This document shows positions 56,826-64,000 of a stretch of 64,000 nt of DNA, piece by piece (the stretch's first letter is position 1; each line of letters starts with the position of its first letter). This DNA comes from Nocardia mangyaensis. GTDB lineage: Bacteria; Actinomycetota; Actinomycetes; Mycobacteriales; Mycobacteriaceae. The DNA lies in assembly GCF_001886715.1 (NCBI RefSeq), contig NZ_CP018082.1:1488001-1552000 (forward strand), read 5' to 3'. The notes under the pieces are model-generated. The model made no database searches and was not told where the DNA came from. It worked only from the letters and a program-made list of their open reading frames with translations. The translations under genes were made by a program, and so were the position numbers.

Positions 56826-58796
56826 TCAGCTCGGCCGGTGCGGCGGCGTGTGCGCGGGCTGGAACTGACCGACCTCGCGGGAATCCTCGGCCCTGATCAC
56901 GTGGGTGACGGCGTTGATCAGCGCCAGATGGGTGAACGCCTGCGGGAAGTTGCCCAGATGCCTGCCGGTGCGCGGATCGATCTCCTCGGCGTAGAGGCGC
57001 AGCGGACTGGCCAGGCCGAGCAGCCGCTCGCACAGATGGGTGGCCCGCTCCAGTTCGCCGATCTCCACCAGCGCGGACACCAGCCAGAACGAGCAGATCG
57101 TGAAGGTGCCCTCCTCACCGGCCAGTCCGTCATCGGTGGTGTCGGTGTCGTAGCGCAGCACCAGTCCGTGCACGGTGAGGCGGTCGGCGATGGCCAGCAC
57201 GGTCGCGCGCACCCGCGGATCGTCCGGCGGCAGGAACCGGGTCAGCACCACCAGCAGCAGCGAGGCGTCGAGGGTGTGTCCGCCGTAGGTCTGGGTGAAC
57301 ACGCCGTCGGCGTCGACACCGTTGGCCAAGACGTCGGCGCGGATCTCCTCGGCGATCTCGAACCACCGCGCCGAGCGTTCGTCGCGGCCGTGCAGTTGCG
57401 CCAGCCGGGCGCCGCGATCCAGCGCCACCCAGCACATCACCTTCGACGAGGTGAACTGCTGCGGTTCGCCGCGGACCTCCCAGATGCCGCGATCGGGTTC
57501 GCGCCAGTGCTCGATCGCGGCGTGCACGGTGCGTTCGAGCATCGGCCACAGTGATTCCGGCACCTGCTGACGGGACTTCATGTGCAGGTACATCGCATCG
57601 AGCATGGTGCCCCAGATGTCGTGCTGGTCCTGGTTGTAGGCGGCGTTGCCGATGCGTACCGGTCGTGAGTCGTCGTAGCCGGACAGATTGGGCAGCGTCT
57701 CCTCGGTGATCCGGCGTTCGCCGCCGATCCCGTAGAGCACCTGCAGGGGGACGGCGTCACCGTTGTCCCCGGTGGTCGCGTCGTTGAGGAAGTTGAAGAA
57801 GTCGTCGGCCTCGCGGTCCAGGCCCAGGGTGTACAGGCCCCACAGCGCGAAGCTGGAATCGCGGACCCAGGTGTAGCGGTAGTCCCAGTTGCGTTCCCCG
57901 CCAGGGGTTTCCGGCAGGGAGGTGGTCGCGGCCGCCAACAGCGCGCCGGTCGGGGCGTAGGTGAGGCCCTTGAGGGTGAGCGCGCTGCGCTGCAGGTAGT
58001 TGCGCCACGGATGGTCGGGGAAGTCACCGAGGGTGATCCAGCGTCGCCAGCATTCCGCGGTCGCCCACATCTTCTCCGCCGCCTCGTCGAAATTGCCGGG
58101 TGCGGGCAGTTCCGACCAGGTCAGCGCGACGTACACCGAATCGCCCTCGCTCATCCGAGTCCGCGCCCGCGCCTCACGCCCCTCCAATCCGAGGCGCAGA
58201 TCGGTGGTGAGCACCAGCGACAGTCCCGACTCGGAGTCGGCGCTGCTGATCGCACTCGCCTGCTCGTACACCTTGCCGGTGTACTCCCAGTGCGCGCCAC
58301 CGCGGTGGTAGTCGAAGGAGGGCTCGCAGCTCATCTCCAATTCGACGGTGCCACTGACACATTTGACCGTCCGCAACAGGCAGTGCTCGGCGTCCCAGTC
58401 CATCGGGGTGCGGCGGTGGGTCTTGGAACGGGCCATGTTGTTGTGCCATGGACCGAGTACGAGCGCGTCACGCACGATCAGCCAACCGGTGGCGGTCTGC
58501 CAGGTGGTTTCCAGGATCATCCCGCCCGGCAGATACCGCCGCGCGGCGGGGACCTGCGTGCCGTACGGCCCGATCCGGAAGTGCCCGGCGCTGCGATCGA
58601 GAATCGCGCCGAACACGCTGGGAGAGTCGGGGCGGGGGACACACATCCACTCGACCGCACCGCTGCTGGCGATCAGGCAGCCGGTCTCGCAGTCGGACAG
58701 GAACGCGTAGTCGTCGATCGGCGGGAAGGCGCCACGGTTGCCGCTGGAGGACACCGGGCTCAGAATCGGCAGGCTGTCGGCGCTGGAAGACTCCAT
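56826..58796 (-). CDS. Glycoside hydrolase family 15 protein, trehalase-like
   Basis: The 656-residue product has the N-terminal beta domain and C-terminal (alpha/alpha)6 barrel of GH15 enzymes. It resembles Rv2402 and the actinobacterial trehalase that needs phosphate and magnesium. Key parts are PPIDDYAFLSDCETGCLIAS, the barrel segments NWDYRYTWVRDSSFALWGLY and YGGHTLDASLLLV, and the catalytic-acid region GGERNWDYR. No signal peptide is seen, so it acts on intracellular trehalose or related glucosides. It stands alone on the minus strand in the conserved position between lepA and subI. Confidence 0.88.
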   Translation of the reverse strand: MESSSADSLPILSPVSSSGNRGAFPPIDDYAFLSDCETGCLIASSGAVEWMCVPRPDSPSVFGAILDRSAGHFRIGPYGTQVPAARRYLPGGMILETTWQTATGWLIVRDALVLGPWHNNMARSKTHRRTPMDWDAEHCLLRTVKCVSGTVELEMSCEPSFDYHRGGAHWEYTGKVYEQASAISSADSESGLSLVLTTDLRLGLEGREARARTRMSEGDSVYVALTWSELPAPGNFDEAAEKMWATAECWRRWITLGDFPDHPWRNYLQRSALTLKGLTYAPTGALLAAATTSLPETPGGERNWDYRYTWVRDSSFALWGLYTLGLDREADDFFNFLNDATTGDNGDAVPLQVLYGIGGERRITEETLPNLSGYDDSRPVRIGNAAYNQDQHDIWGTMLDAMYLHMKSRQQVPESLWPMLERTVHAAIEHWREPDRGIWEVRGEPQQFTSSKVMCWVALDRGARLAQLHGRDERSARWFEIAEEIRADVLANGVDADGVFTQTYGGHTLDASLLLVVLTRFLPPDDPRVRATVLAIADRLTVHGLVLRYDTDTTDDGLAGEEGTFTICSFWLVSALVEIGELERATHLCERLLGLASPLRLYAEEIDPRTGRHLGNFPQAFTHLALINAVTHVIRAEDSREVGQFQPAHTPPHRPS

Positions 58797-58910
58797 ACCC
58801 CATCATCGGGGCGCCGCGAGCCGACGTCCAGCGCAATCGGTCGATCCGCTGGTCGTGGCGTCGCGACATGGCTCGGCGTCGGCCGGAGCGGACCGTTCAC
58901 GGTGACCGAC

Positions 58911-58926
58911 TAGTCTGGTCGACGTG
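58911..58926 (+). promoter_or_regulatory. Candidate leaderless promoter of the 86-residue membrane protein
   Basis: TAGTCT at 58911-58916 ends seven bases before the GTG at 58924. No ribosome-binding site precedes it. Confidence 0.4.
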
Positions 58927-59184
58927 GAACGCATCGCAGGTTGGTGGGACGGCTTCGAACTCTGGGTGGCCGGACTGCCCTTCATCCCCCAGTTCCTCGT
59001 CGTGCTGGTCGGCATGGTGCCGATCAGCTTCGCCATCGCCTTCCTGCTCGACCGTGCCCTGCGCGCGATCTTCCGCGCGCTGGGGCGTGACGACCACGCC
59101 GAAGTCCCGGCCGTGGCGCCGATCGCCGTGTCCGCCCCCGTTGCCGCACCCGTGCGGCCGACCGTGGGCAGCGGTGTTCGCTGA
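58924..59184 (+). CDS. Small membrane protein, unknown function
   Basis: The 86-residue product has an amphipathic start (ERIAGWWDGFELW), one or two hydrophobic segments (FIPQFLVVLVGMVPISFAIAF) and an Ala/Pro/Val-rich tail. Proteins of this form are widespread in mycolic-acid actinobacteria, but I know of no assigned function. The GTG at 58924 seven bases after TAGTCT suggests a leaderless message. The stop shares a base with the ATG of a 25-residue ORF. Confidence 0.7.
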   Translation: MERIAGWWDGFELWVAGLPFIPQFLVVLVGMVPISFAIAFLLDRALRAIFRALGRDDHAEVPAVAPIAVSAPVAAPVRPTVGSGVR

Positions 59185-59261
59185 TGCCACGTTCGCGCGT
59201 TCAGCTCGCTCTTGTCGCCCTGTTGGTTCTTGTTGTCATCGCGTGGTTCTTCACGCGATAG
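59184..59261 (+). CDS. 25-residue single-span membrane peptide
   Basis: The ATG at 59184 overlaps the previous stop (TGATG). The peptide is MPRSRVQLALVALLVLVVIA followed by WFFTR: a basic N-terminus and a single hydrophobic helix, then Arg. The coupling and the clear membrane-helix character argue for a real small protein. No homologue can be named from sequence alone. Confidence 0.5.
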   Translation: MPRSRVQLALVALLVLVVIAWFFTR

Positions 59262-59347
59262 GCGCGATAGGTTCGGTCGGATCCGGGGTCCAGTGACACG
59301 GGGAGGCATACGGGCTGTGTTTGTTGGAGCGCTGGCGCGCTCGAGTC

Positions 59348-59453
59348 GCGGCCCCTGGGGGCCGCCGGTCAGCGCTCGAGACTCGCGCCTGCGGCGCATG
59401 CGCTTCGAGCGCTGACCGGCGACCCGGCCGCGACCGGCCGACTTCGTCGGCCG
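59348..59453. repeat. Cluster of perfect inverted repeats (REP-like element)
   Basis: Three hairpins lie together. GCGGCCCC/GGGGCCGC occupies 59348-59365 with a two-base loop. GCCGGTCAGCGCTCGA (59364-59379) pairs with TCGAGCGCTGACCGGC (59405-59420) around a 25-base loop. CGGCCGA/TCGGCCG lies at 59435-59453 with a five-base loop. The element sits downstream of the small membrane ORFs and before the minisatellite. It holds no gene and looks like a dispersed palindromic repeat. Confidence 0.65.
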
Positions 59454-59476
59454 CCGCTCCTCGGGGTCGCGGGTGC

Positions 59477-59690
59477 GGGGTTGGGAGTGCGGTCATCGCG
59501 GACTCCGCATGGTGTTGTGCGGGGTTGGGAGTGCGGTCATCGCGGACTCCGCATGGTGTTGTGCGGGGTTGGGAGGTGCGGTCATCGCGGACTCCGCACG
59601 GTGTCGTGTGTGGCGGGGAGTGCGGTCATGGCGGATTCCGCATGGTGTCGTGTGTGGTGGGGAGTGCGGTCAGGCGGACTCGATTGATGG
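59477..59690. repeat. Minisatellite of about 44-bp units
   Basis: At least four and a half units occur in tandem. Units 1 and 2 (59477-59520 and 59521-59564) are identical over 44 bases; units 3 and 4 differ by a few bases and by one- to two-base length changes; the last is truncated near 59680. Each unit contains GGAGTGCGGTCATCGCGGAC then TCCGCATGGTGT, whose GGAGT/ACTCC and TGCGG/CCGCA arms can fold. It ends about 15 bases before the M48 protease stop, which is read toward it. Confidence 0.8.
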
Positions 59691-59703
59691 TGTTGTGGGT
59701 CGG

Positions 59704-60753
59704 CTAGTTCTTGCGCCAGTCGTCGAAGCGTTTGCCGAGGTCGGATACTGTGCGGCCTACTTCCTGGCCGACGGTGTTGACGGCTGATCCCACGTCGCGG
59801 CCGAGGTCGCGGACGGTGCGGACGAACATGTCGTCGGACTGGTCGAAGGATTCGCGGTAGGTGCGGGCGGCTTCCTTGACCTCGTCGCTGATGCGGGCGT
59901 TGCGGTCGGAGTCGCGGCGGGGGTAGCTGCCGCCGAGGATGCGGTCGTACTCGCCGGACTGGATCCAGCGGCGGAGTTCGGCGGCGCGCAGGACCGAGAA
60001 GGGGTGCGTCTGCAGTTCCAGGTTGAGCAGTTTGAGGACGCCGTCGCGCAGGTCGCCCGAGCGCATGTAGTCGTCGGCCTGGTCGAGGAACGCGCCGTGG
60101 TTCATCTCGGTCAGCCAGGCGCCGCCCGCGGTCTTCATGTGCACCCGCACCGAGGCCTCGACATCCTGGCAGCACAGCAGGCCGGCGCGGTCGCCGGACA
60201 GTTCGGACTTGCGGCTCCACTCCATCAGCGCCGCCACGATCGCGCGCAGTGCCCAGCCGCCGACCGGCATCCAGCCGACCGAGGCCGACAGCCGCATCAG
60301 GTGCATGAGCATCGTGCGGTACACCGCGTGCCCGGACAGAGCGTGGCCGAGCTCGTGGCCGACGACGAAGCGCAGCTCCTCGGTGTCCATCAGTTCGAGC
60401 AGGCCGGTGGTGAGCACGATGAACGGCTTGTCCATGCCGATGGTGAAGGCGTTCACCGACGGGTCCTGCAGGACGAACATCTCCGGTGTGGTCGGCGCGT
60501 CGAGCACGCCGACACAATCCGCCCGCAACTCGTGCAGGGTGCGGAACTGCCGTTCGTCGACGCGCACAGCGGTTGCCAGGTACAGCAGCCGGTGCTGACG
60601 TTCGCGCAGCAGTCCCGACAGTGCGCGCAGCACCGTGTCGAAGCCGCTGAGTGAGCGCAGCGTCACCAGTGCGGTGCGGTCGGCCGGGTGCTCCCAGGCA
60701 CGCGTGCTGATCTCCGGCAAACGCACGCGAACGCGGTCTGGAGCCATGGTCAT
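59704..60753 (-). CDS. M48-family zinc metalloprotease
   Basis: The 349-residue product has the zinc protease motif HELGH (H133, E134, H137) in FVVGHELGHALSGH and the downstream metal ligand region WSRKSELSGDRAGLLC. It lacks the four clear membrane helices of HtpX; only one hydrophobic stretch (SVGWMPVGGWALRAIVAALM) lies next to the active site. The C-terminal 80 residues are a charged helical tail. GAGGGGGGA nine bases upstream supports the ATG at 60753. It is divergent from the sulfate operon. The substrate is unknown; family members degrade membrane or misfolded proteins. Confidence 0.88.
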   Translation of the reverse strand: MTMAPDRVRVRLPEISTRAWEHPADRTALVTLRSLSGFDTVLRALSGLLRERQHRLLYLATAVRVDERQFRTLHELRADCVGVLDAPTTPEMFVLQDPSVNAFTIGMDKPFIVLTTGLLELMDTEELRFVVGHELGHALSGHAVYRTMLMHLMRLSASVGWMPVGGWALRAIVAALMEWSRKSELSGDRAGLLCCQDVEASVRVHMKTAGGAWLTEMNHGAFLDQADDYMRSGDLRDGVLKLLNLELQTHPFSVLRAAELRRWIQSGEYDRILGGSYPRRDSDRNARISDEVKEAARTYRESFDQSDDMFVRTVRDLGRDVGSAVNTVGQEVGRTVSDLGKRFDDWRKN

Positions 60754-60815
60754 AGGATGAAATCCCCCCTCGGTATGGAGTTCTCGTCGATTCGAACCAT
60801 CATGTCGCAATCTGT

Positions 60816-60830
60816 TACAGTCTGCCCGTG
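60816..60830 (+). promoter_or_regulatory. Candidate promoter of the sulfate importer operon
   Basis: TACAGT at 60816-60821 is a good actinobacterial -10 and lies six bases before a GTG that opens a 29-codon ORF. TTCGAA at 60791-60796 may be the -35 with a 19-base spacer. Transcription from here gives a leader of about 300 bases before subI. Confidence 0.5.
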
Positions 60831-60917
60831 TCGTCGAGTGTTGCCCCGCAGATCCGCCATGAATTGGCGTTGATCGCTGTCGGCGACCTCGCGGTCGCGG
60901 ACATCCTCTGTCGATGA
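60828..60917 (+). CDS. Putative cysteine-sensing leader peptide upstream of subI
   Basis: The GTG at 60828 begins a leaderless 29-residue ORF whose second half reads RHELALIAVGDLAVADILCR and then a TGA stop (60915-60917). The pattern (RH, ALxAV, VADIxC) agrees with my memory of the Ms4533A-type leader peptide found upstream of subI in M. smegmatis; cysteine-rich leader ORFs control cysteine genes in that species. Here a single Cys codon stands two codons before the stop. Ribosome stalling at it when cysteine is low would change folding of the following 200 bases. The match is from memory and needs alignment. Confidence 0.6.
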   Translation: MSSSVAPQIRHELALIAVGDLAVADILCR

Positions 60918-61072
60918 TCGGCCATCGGACTCGTCTGCGCATTCCTGCCGAGTAGACTAGCGCGCGCTTTCTCTCGCAGTCGTAGTTCGGCACTCCGGGG
61001 GCCATGAGCCCGAGTCGCGCCGACTGTCGTGCAGCCACCGCCTCGCAGGTCCACCGATCGACAAGTGTTTCT

Positions 61073-61118
61073 CCTGCCGCAGCGAAAGACATTGCGCGGC
61101 AGGTCCTTTCCCGAAAGG
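61073..61118 (+). promoter_or_regulatory. Hairpins covering the subI ribosome-binding site
   Basis: CCTGCCGC (61073-61080) pairs with GCGGCAGG (61096-61103) around a 15-base loop. Immediately after it CCTTTC (61105-61110) pairs with GAAAGG (61113-61118). The second hairpin contains the AAAGG that would serve as ribosome-binding site for the subI ATG at 61128. This can hold the site closed and would fit control by the upstream leader peptide. Confidence 0.45.
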
Positions 61119-61127
61119 TACACCCCG

Positions 61128-62180
61128 ATGTCTCGCAACACCTGGATCGGCTCGCGCCGCCGCGCCGCCGCCATCGCGCTCACTGCTGTCGCCGCGGTCG
61201 CCCTGACCGCCTGCGGCGGTGGCGCCAGCGATTCGACCGACGGCGACGCCATCGTGGCCGACGGGAGCGGGGGCACCATCAACCTCTACGCCTACGCCGT
61301 GCCCAAGGTCGGTTTCGACGAGGTCGTGCCCGAGTTCAACAAGACCGAGGCGGGCGACGGCGTCATCGTCCGGGCGTCCTACGGCGCCTCGGGCGACCAG
61401 TCGCGCAAGGTGAAGGACGGCGCTCGAGCCGACGTGGTGAGCTTCTCGGTCGAGCCCGACATCACCCGCCTGGTCGAGGCGGGCTTGATCGACGAGAACT
61501 GGAACGCCGACTCCACCAAGGGCGTCCCGTTCGGCTCGGTCGTCACGCTGGTGGTCCGTGAGGGCAACCCCAAAGGCATCAGGGACTGGGACGACCTGCT
61601 GAAGCCGGGGGTCGAGGTCGTCACCCCGAACCCGTTCAGCTCCGGCTCGGCCAAGTGGAACCTGCTGGCGCCGTACGCGGCCAAGAGCGAGGGCGGCAAG
61701 AACCCACAGGCGGGTCTGGACTACCTGTCGCAGCTGATCTCGCCCGAACATGTGCGGGTGCAGCCCAAGTCGGGCCGCGAAGCCACCGAGGCCTTCCTGC
61801 AGGGCACCGGTGACGTGCTGCTGAGCTACGAGAACGAGGCCCTGTTCTCCGAGCGCAACGGCGACCCGATCGAGCACGTCAACCCGCCGATCACTGTCAA
61901 GATCGAGAACCCGGTCGCGGTGCTCGAGAACGCCGAGAACGCCGCCAAGGCCATCGCGTTCCGCGACTTCCTGTTCACCACCGAGGGCCAGCGTGCCTGG
62001 GCCGAGGCCGGTTTCCGCCCGGTCGACCCGGGCGTGGCCGCCGAGTTCGCCGCCGACTTCCCCACCCCCACCCAGCTGTGGACCATCGATGACCTCGGCG
62101 GTTGGAAGACCGTGGACGAGGAGTTGTTCGCGCAGGACACCGGCACGATCGCGATGATCTACGACCAGGCGACCAGGTAA
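61128..62180 (+). CDS. subI: Sulfate ABC transporter substrate-binding lipoprotein
   Basis: SubI captures sulfate (or thiosulfate) outside the membrane and delivers it to CysTW. The 350-residue product has a lipoprotein signal with lipobox LTAC (residues 26-29). It has the sulfate-binding protein fold with VRASYGASGDQSRKV, ADVVSFSVEPDI, VTPNPFSSGSAKWNLLAPY and GTGDVLLSYENEA. The ATG at 61128 begins a proper signal peptide; frames from upstream GTG codons would not. It opens the operon subI-cysT-cysW-cysA (Rv2400c-Rv2397c order) behind a regulated leader. Confidence 0.94.
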   Translation: MSRNTWIGSRRRAAAIALTAVAAVALTACGGGASDSTDGDAIVADGSGGTINLYAYAVPKVGFDEVVPEFNKTEAGDGVIVRASYGASGDQSRKVKDGARADVVSFSVEPDITRLVEAGLIDENWNADSTKGVPFGSVVTLVVREGNPKGIRDWDDLLKPGVEVVTPNPFSSGSAKWNLLAPYAAKSEGGKNPQAGLDYLSQLISPEHVRVQPKSGREATEAFLQGTGDVLLSYENEALFSERNGDPIEHVNPPITVKIENPVAVLENAENAAKAIAFRDFLFTTEGQRAWAEAGFRPVDPGVAAEFAADFPTPTQLWTIDDLGGWKTVDEELFAQDTGTIAMIYDQATR

Positions 62181-62215
62181 GCCGTGACCCAGCACACACG
62201 CGATACTGGACAACT

Positions 62216-63136
62216 GTGACTGACAGCAGTGGGCATGCCGGGACCGGGGACACTCTCGATTCCGGCGATGCCGTGAACCTGGAGAAATCGGCGACCACCG
62301 CGCCGCCGAAGCCCCGCGGCCCGCGAGGGTCGTGGTTGCGGGTGACCGGCTCGGTCGGTCCGCTCGGCATCGCCATCGCGGTGCTGTGGCTCAGCCTCAT
62401 CGTGCTGTTGCCGCTGGCGGCGCTCACCGTCAGCTCGTTCGAGGACGGCTGGTCCGGCTTCTGGGACGCGGTCACCGCACCCGCGGCGCTGGAGTCGCTG
62501 CGGATCACCATCGGGGTGTCGGTGGTGGTCGCGGTGGTCAACCTCTTCATGGGCACCCTGATTGCCTGGGTGCTCGTGCGTGACGAGTTCCCCGGCAAGG
62601 GAATCGTCAACGCGCTGATCGATCTGCCGTTCGCGCTGCCGACGATCGTCGCCTCGATCGTGCTGCTCTCGCTCTACGGCCCGAGCAGTCCTTTCGACAT
62701 CCACCTCAACGCCACCCAGCCCGGCCTGGTGATCGCCCTGGCGTTCGTGACCCTGCCTTTCGTGGTGCGGTCGGTGCAGCCGGTGCTGATCGAGGTCGAC
62801 CGTGAGGTGGAACAGGCCGCGCTCTCACTCGGTGCCGGCAACTGGATCACCTTCCGCCGGATCGTGCTGCCGACGCTGACGCCCGCGATCATCTCCGGCG
62901 GCGGCCTGGCCTTCGCCAGGGCGATCGGTGAATACGGCTCGGTGGTGCTGATCGGCGGCAACATCCCGCGCGAGACGCAGGTGACCTCGCAGTACATCCA
63001 GCAGCAGATCGAGGTCGACCGGCCGGTCAACGCGGCCGCGGTATCGGTGGCGCTGCTCGCCGTCGCGTTCGCCACGCTGTTGGTACTGCGCCTGCTGGCC
63101 GAGCGGACCGCGCGCAAGGAAGAGGCCGCTCGATGA
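62216..63136 (+). CDS. cysT: Sulfate ABC transporter permease CysT
   Basis: CysT is one of two permeases of the sulfate importer. The 306-residue product has a hydrophilic N-terminus of about 40 residues, six membrane helices and the permease EAA loop EVEQAALSLGAGNWITFRRI followed by LPTLTPAIISG. The GTG at 62216 is preceded by GATACT (62202-62207), so a secondary leaderless start is possible besides read-through from subI, 35 bases away. The stop overlaps the cysW start in ATGA. Confidence 0.93.
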   Translation: MTDSSGHAGTGDTLDSGDAVNLEKSATTAPPKPRGPRGSWLRVTGSVGPLGIAIAVLWLSLIVLLPLAALTVSSFEDGWSGFWDAVTAPAALESLRITIGVSVVVAVVNLFMGTLIAWVLVRDEFPGKGIVNALIDLPFALPTIVASIVLLSLYGPSSPFDIHLNATQPGLVIALAFVTLPFVVRSVQPVLIEVDREVEQAALSLGAGNWITFRRIVLPTLTPAIISGGGLAFARAIGEYGSVVLIGGNIPRETQVTSQYIQQQIEVDRPVNAAAVSVALLAVAFATLLVLRLLAERTARKEEAAR

Positions 63137-63939
63137 AGCTGTCGGCACTGACCAGGATCTCGCTGCGCACCGTCGCACTGGGCTACCTGTTCATCCTGCT
63201 GGTGCTGCCGCTGGTCATCATCCTGCTGCGCACCTTCGAACGCGGGATCGGCGCGTTCATCGACTCGATCACCACGCCCGCGGCGATCTCGGCGTTCCAG
63301 CTGTCGATGATCATCGTGGCCATCGTGGTGCCGTTGAACGTGGTCTTCGGTGTGATCACCGCGCTGGCGCTGGTGCGCAGCAAGTTCCCGGGGCGCAGTC
63401 TGTTGCAGGGCATCGTCGACCTGCCGTTCGCGGTGTCGCCGGTGGTCGTGGGTGTGGCGCTGATCCTGCTCTGGGGTGCGGGTGGATGGTTCGGCGGGTT
63501 GGAATCCCTCGGGTTCCAGGTGATCTTCAGTTTGCCGGGCATGGTGATCGCCACCATCTTCGTGACATTGCCGTTCGTGGTGCGCGAGGTGGAACCGGTG
63601 CTGCACGAGATCGGCGACGATCAGGAGCAGGCCGCGGCCACCCTCGGCGCCACGGGGTGGCAGACCTTCTGGCGGATCACTCTGCCCGCAATCCGCTGGG
63701 GCCTCACCTATGGTGTCGTGCTCACCGTGGCCCGCGCGCTCGGCGAGTTCGGCGCGGTGATCATGGTCTCGACCGCGATGCCGGGCGAGTCTCAGACGCT
63801 GACCCTGCTGGTGCACGGTCGCTACATCGATGATCACAACGACTTCGGCGCCTACAGTGCGGCGACACTGCTGATGGGCATGGCCCTGGTAGTCCTTCTC
63901 CTGATGACTCTTCTCGAACGCAAGCGGGGCCCCGAATGA
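63133..63939 (+). CDS. cysW: Sulfate ABC transporter permease CysW
   Basis: CysW is the second permease and pairs with CysT. The 268-residue product has six membrane helices and the EAA loop DDQEQAAATLGATGWQTFWR followed by ITLPAIRWGLTYG. The C-terminus is short and basic (LLERKRGPE). Start and stop both overlap neighbouring genes by four bases, which secures equal expression of the importer parts. Confidence 0.94.
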   Translation: MKLSALTRISLRTVALGYLFILLVLPLVIILLRTFERGIGAFIDSITTPAAISAFQLSMIIVAIVVPLNVVFGVITALALVRSKFPGRSLLQGIVDLPFAVSPVVVGVALILLWGAGGWFGGLESLGFQVIFSLPGMVIATIFVTLPFVVREVEPVLHEIGDDQEQAAATLGATGWQTFWRITLPAIRWGLTYGVVLTVARALGEFGAVIMVSTAMPGESQTLTLLVHGRYIDDHNDFGAYSAATLLMGMALVVLLLMTLLERKRGPE

Positions 63940-64000
63940 TCACCGTGACCAACGCGCGCAAGAACTACGGTTCCTTCGCCGCGCTCGACGATGTCACCAT
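63936..64000 (+). CDS. cysA: Sulfate ABC transporter ATPase CysA, 5' end only
   Basis: The ATG at 63936 overlaps the cysW stop. Only 21 residues are visible (MITVTNARKNYGSFAALDDV), which match the first strand and aromatic A-loop (NYGSFAAL) of an ABC ATPase of the CysA type. The Walker A motif lies beyond the window. Position after cysW makes the identity nearly certain. Confidence 0.85.
   Translation, partial: MITVTNARKNYGSFAALDDVT

Noticed and set aside
60918..61127. A SAM or other metabolite riboswitch before subI
   Set aside because: The hairpins do not show the conserved core or pseudoknot elements of SAM-family riboswitches that I know. A leader-peptide mechanism explains the layout better.

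Overview
The window looks like chromosomal core DNA from a mycolic-acid actinobacterium, most likely Nocardia or a close relative. The evidence is high G+C, frequent GTG starts, GTGA/ATGA overlaps between genes, an EspG-type ESX chaperone cassette, an iniA homologue, and gene order that closely follows the Mycobacterium tuberculosis segment from valS (Rv2448c) down to cysA1 (Rv2397c). Identification rests on reading protein motifs and remembered synteny; no search was run.

Layout. Positions 1-11807 hold the 3' end of valS, then folC, a DUF4233 membrane protein, ndk, rne (RNase E/G with a long structured leader), rplU-rpmA, obgE and proB. Positions 11963-24200 are an accessory, mostly minus-strand block: a DinB-like protein, an EspG/YxxxD/WxG type VII secretion cassette, a 2-hydroxyacid dehydrogenase, a LigD-type polymerase domain protein, a secreted protein, an O-methyltransferase, a RecQ helicase with a phosphoribosyltransferase-like tail, a small membrane protein (plus strand), RtcB and ribokinase. 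Positions 24406-34740 resume the conserved plus-strand order: proA, MoxR ATPase, VWA protein, a YjbR-like protein, an unrecognised helical protein, nadD, rsfS, gpgP, an octT-like gene with a very long N-terminal extension, degV and a GNAT acetyltransferase. Positions 34774-40962 carry a LexA-type repressor, the relic of a DUF2332 gene, comEA, a possible small coupled ORF, comEC and holA.

Positions 41073-50081 contain an LCP protein, a small acidic protein, rpsT, a circularly permuted ATP-grasp / alpha-E / transglutaminase operon, an aquaporin, a PemK/MazF-fold protein and lepA. Positions 50094-58796 hold a PrrA/PrrB-like two-component system with a small secreted protein, an iniB-position repeat protein with an iniA-like dynamin, and a GH15 trehalase-like enzyme. 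Positions 58924-64000 hold two tiny membrane peptides, a structured repeat region, an M48 protease and the sulfate importer operon subI-cysT-cysW-cysA (cysA cut by the window end), preceded by a short ORF that looks like a cysteine-sensing leader peptide.

Themes. Translation, RNA and replication functions (valS, rne, L21/L27, Obg, RsfS, S20, LepA, HolA) are mixed with metabolism (folate, proline, NAD, methylglucose lipopolysaccharide, sulfate). Many start codons lie 6-8 bases downstream of a TANNNT hexamer, which suggests that leaderless mRNAs are common. No rRNA, tRNA, insertion sequence, prophage or true CRISPR array was seen. The most unusual points are the leader peptide before subI, the extended octT-like protein, the orphan ESX cassette, a 16-bp DnaA-box-like motif present three times near proA and comEA, the second LexA-like repressor beside comEA, an IniA homologue lacking the Walker A lysine, and the minisatellite/hairpin region at 59.3-59.7 kb.
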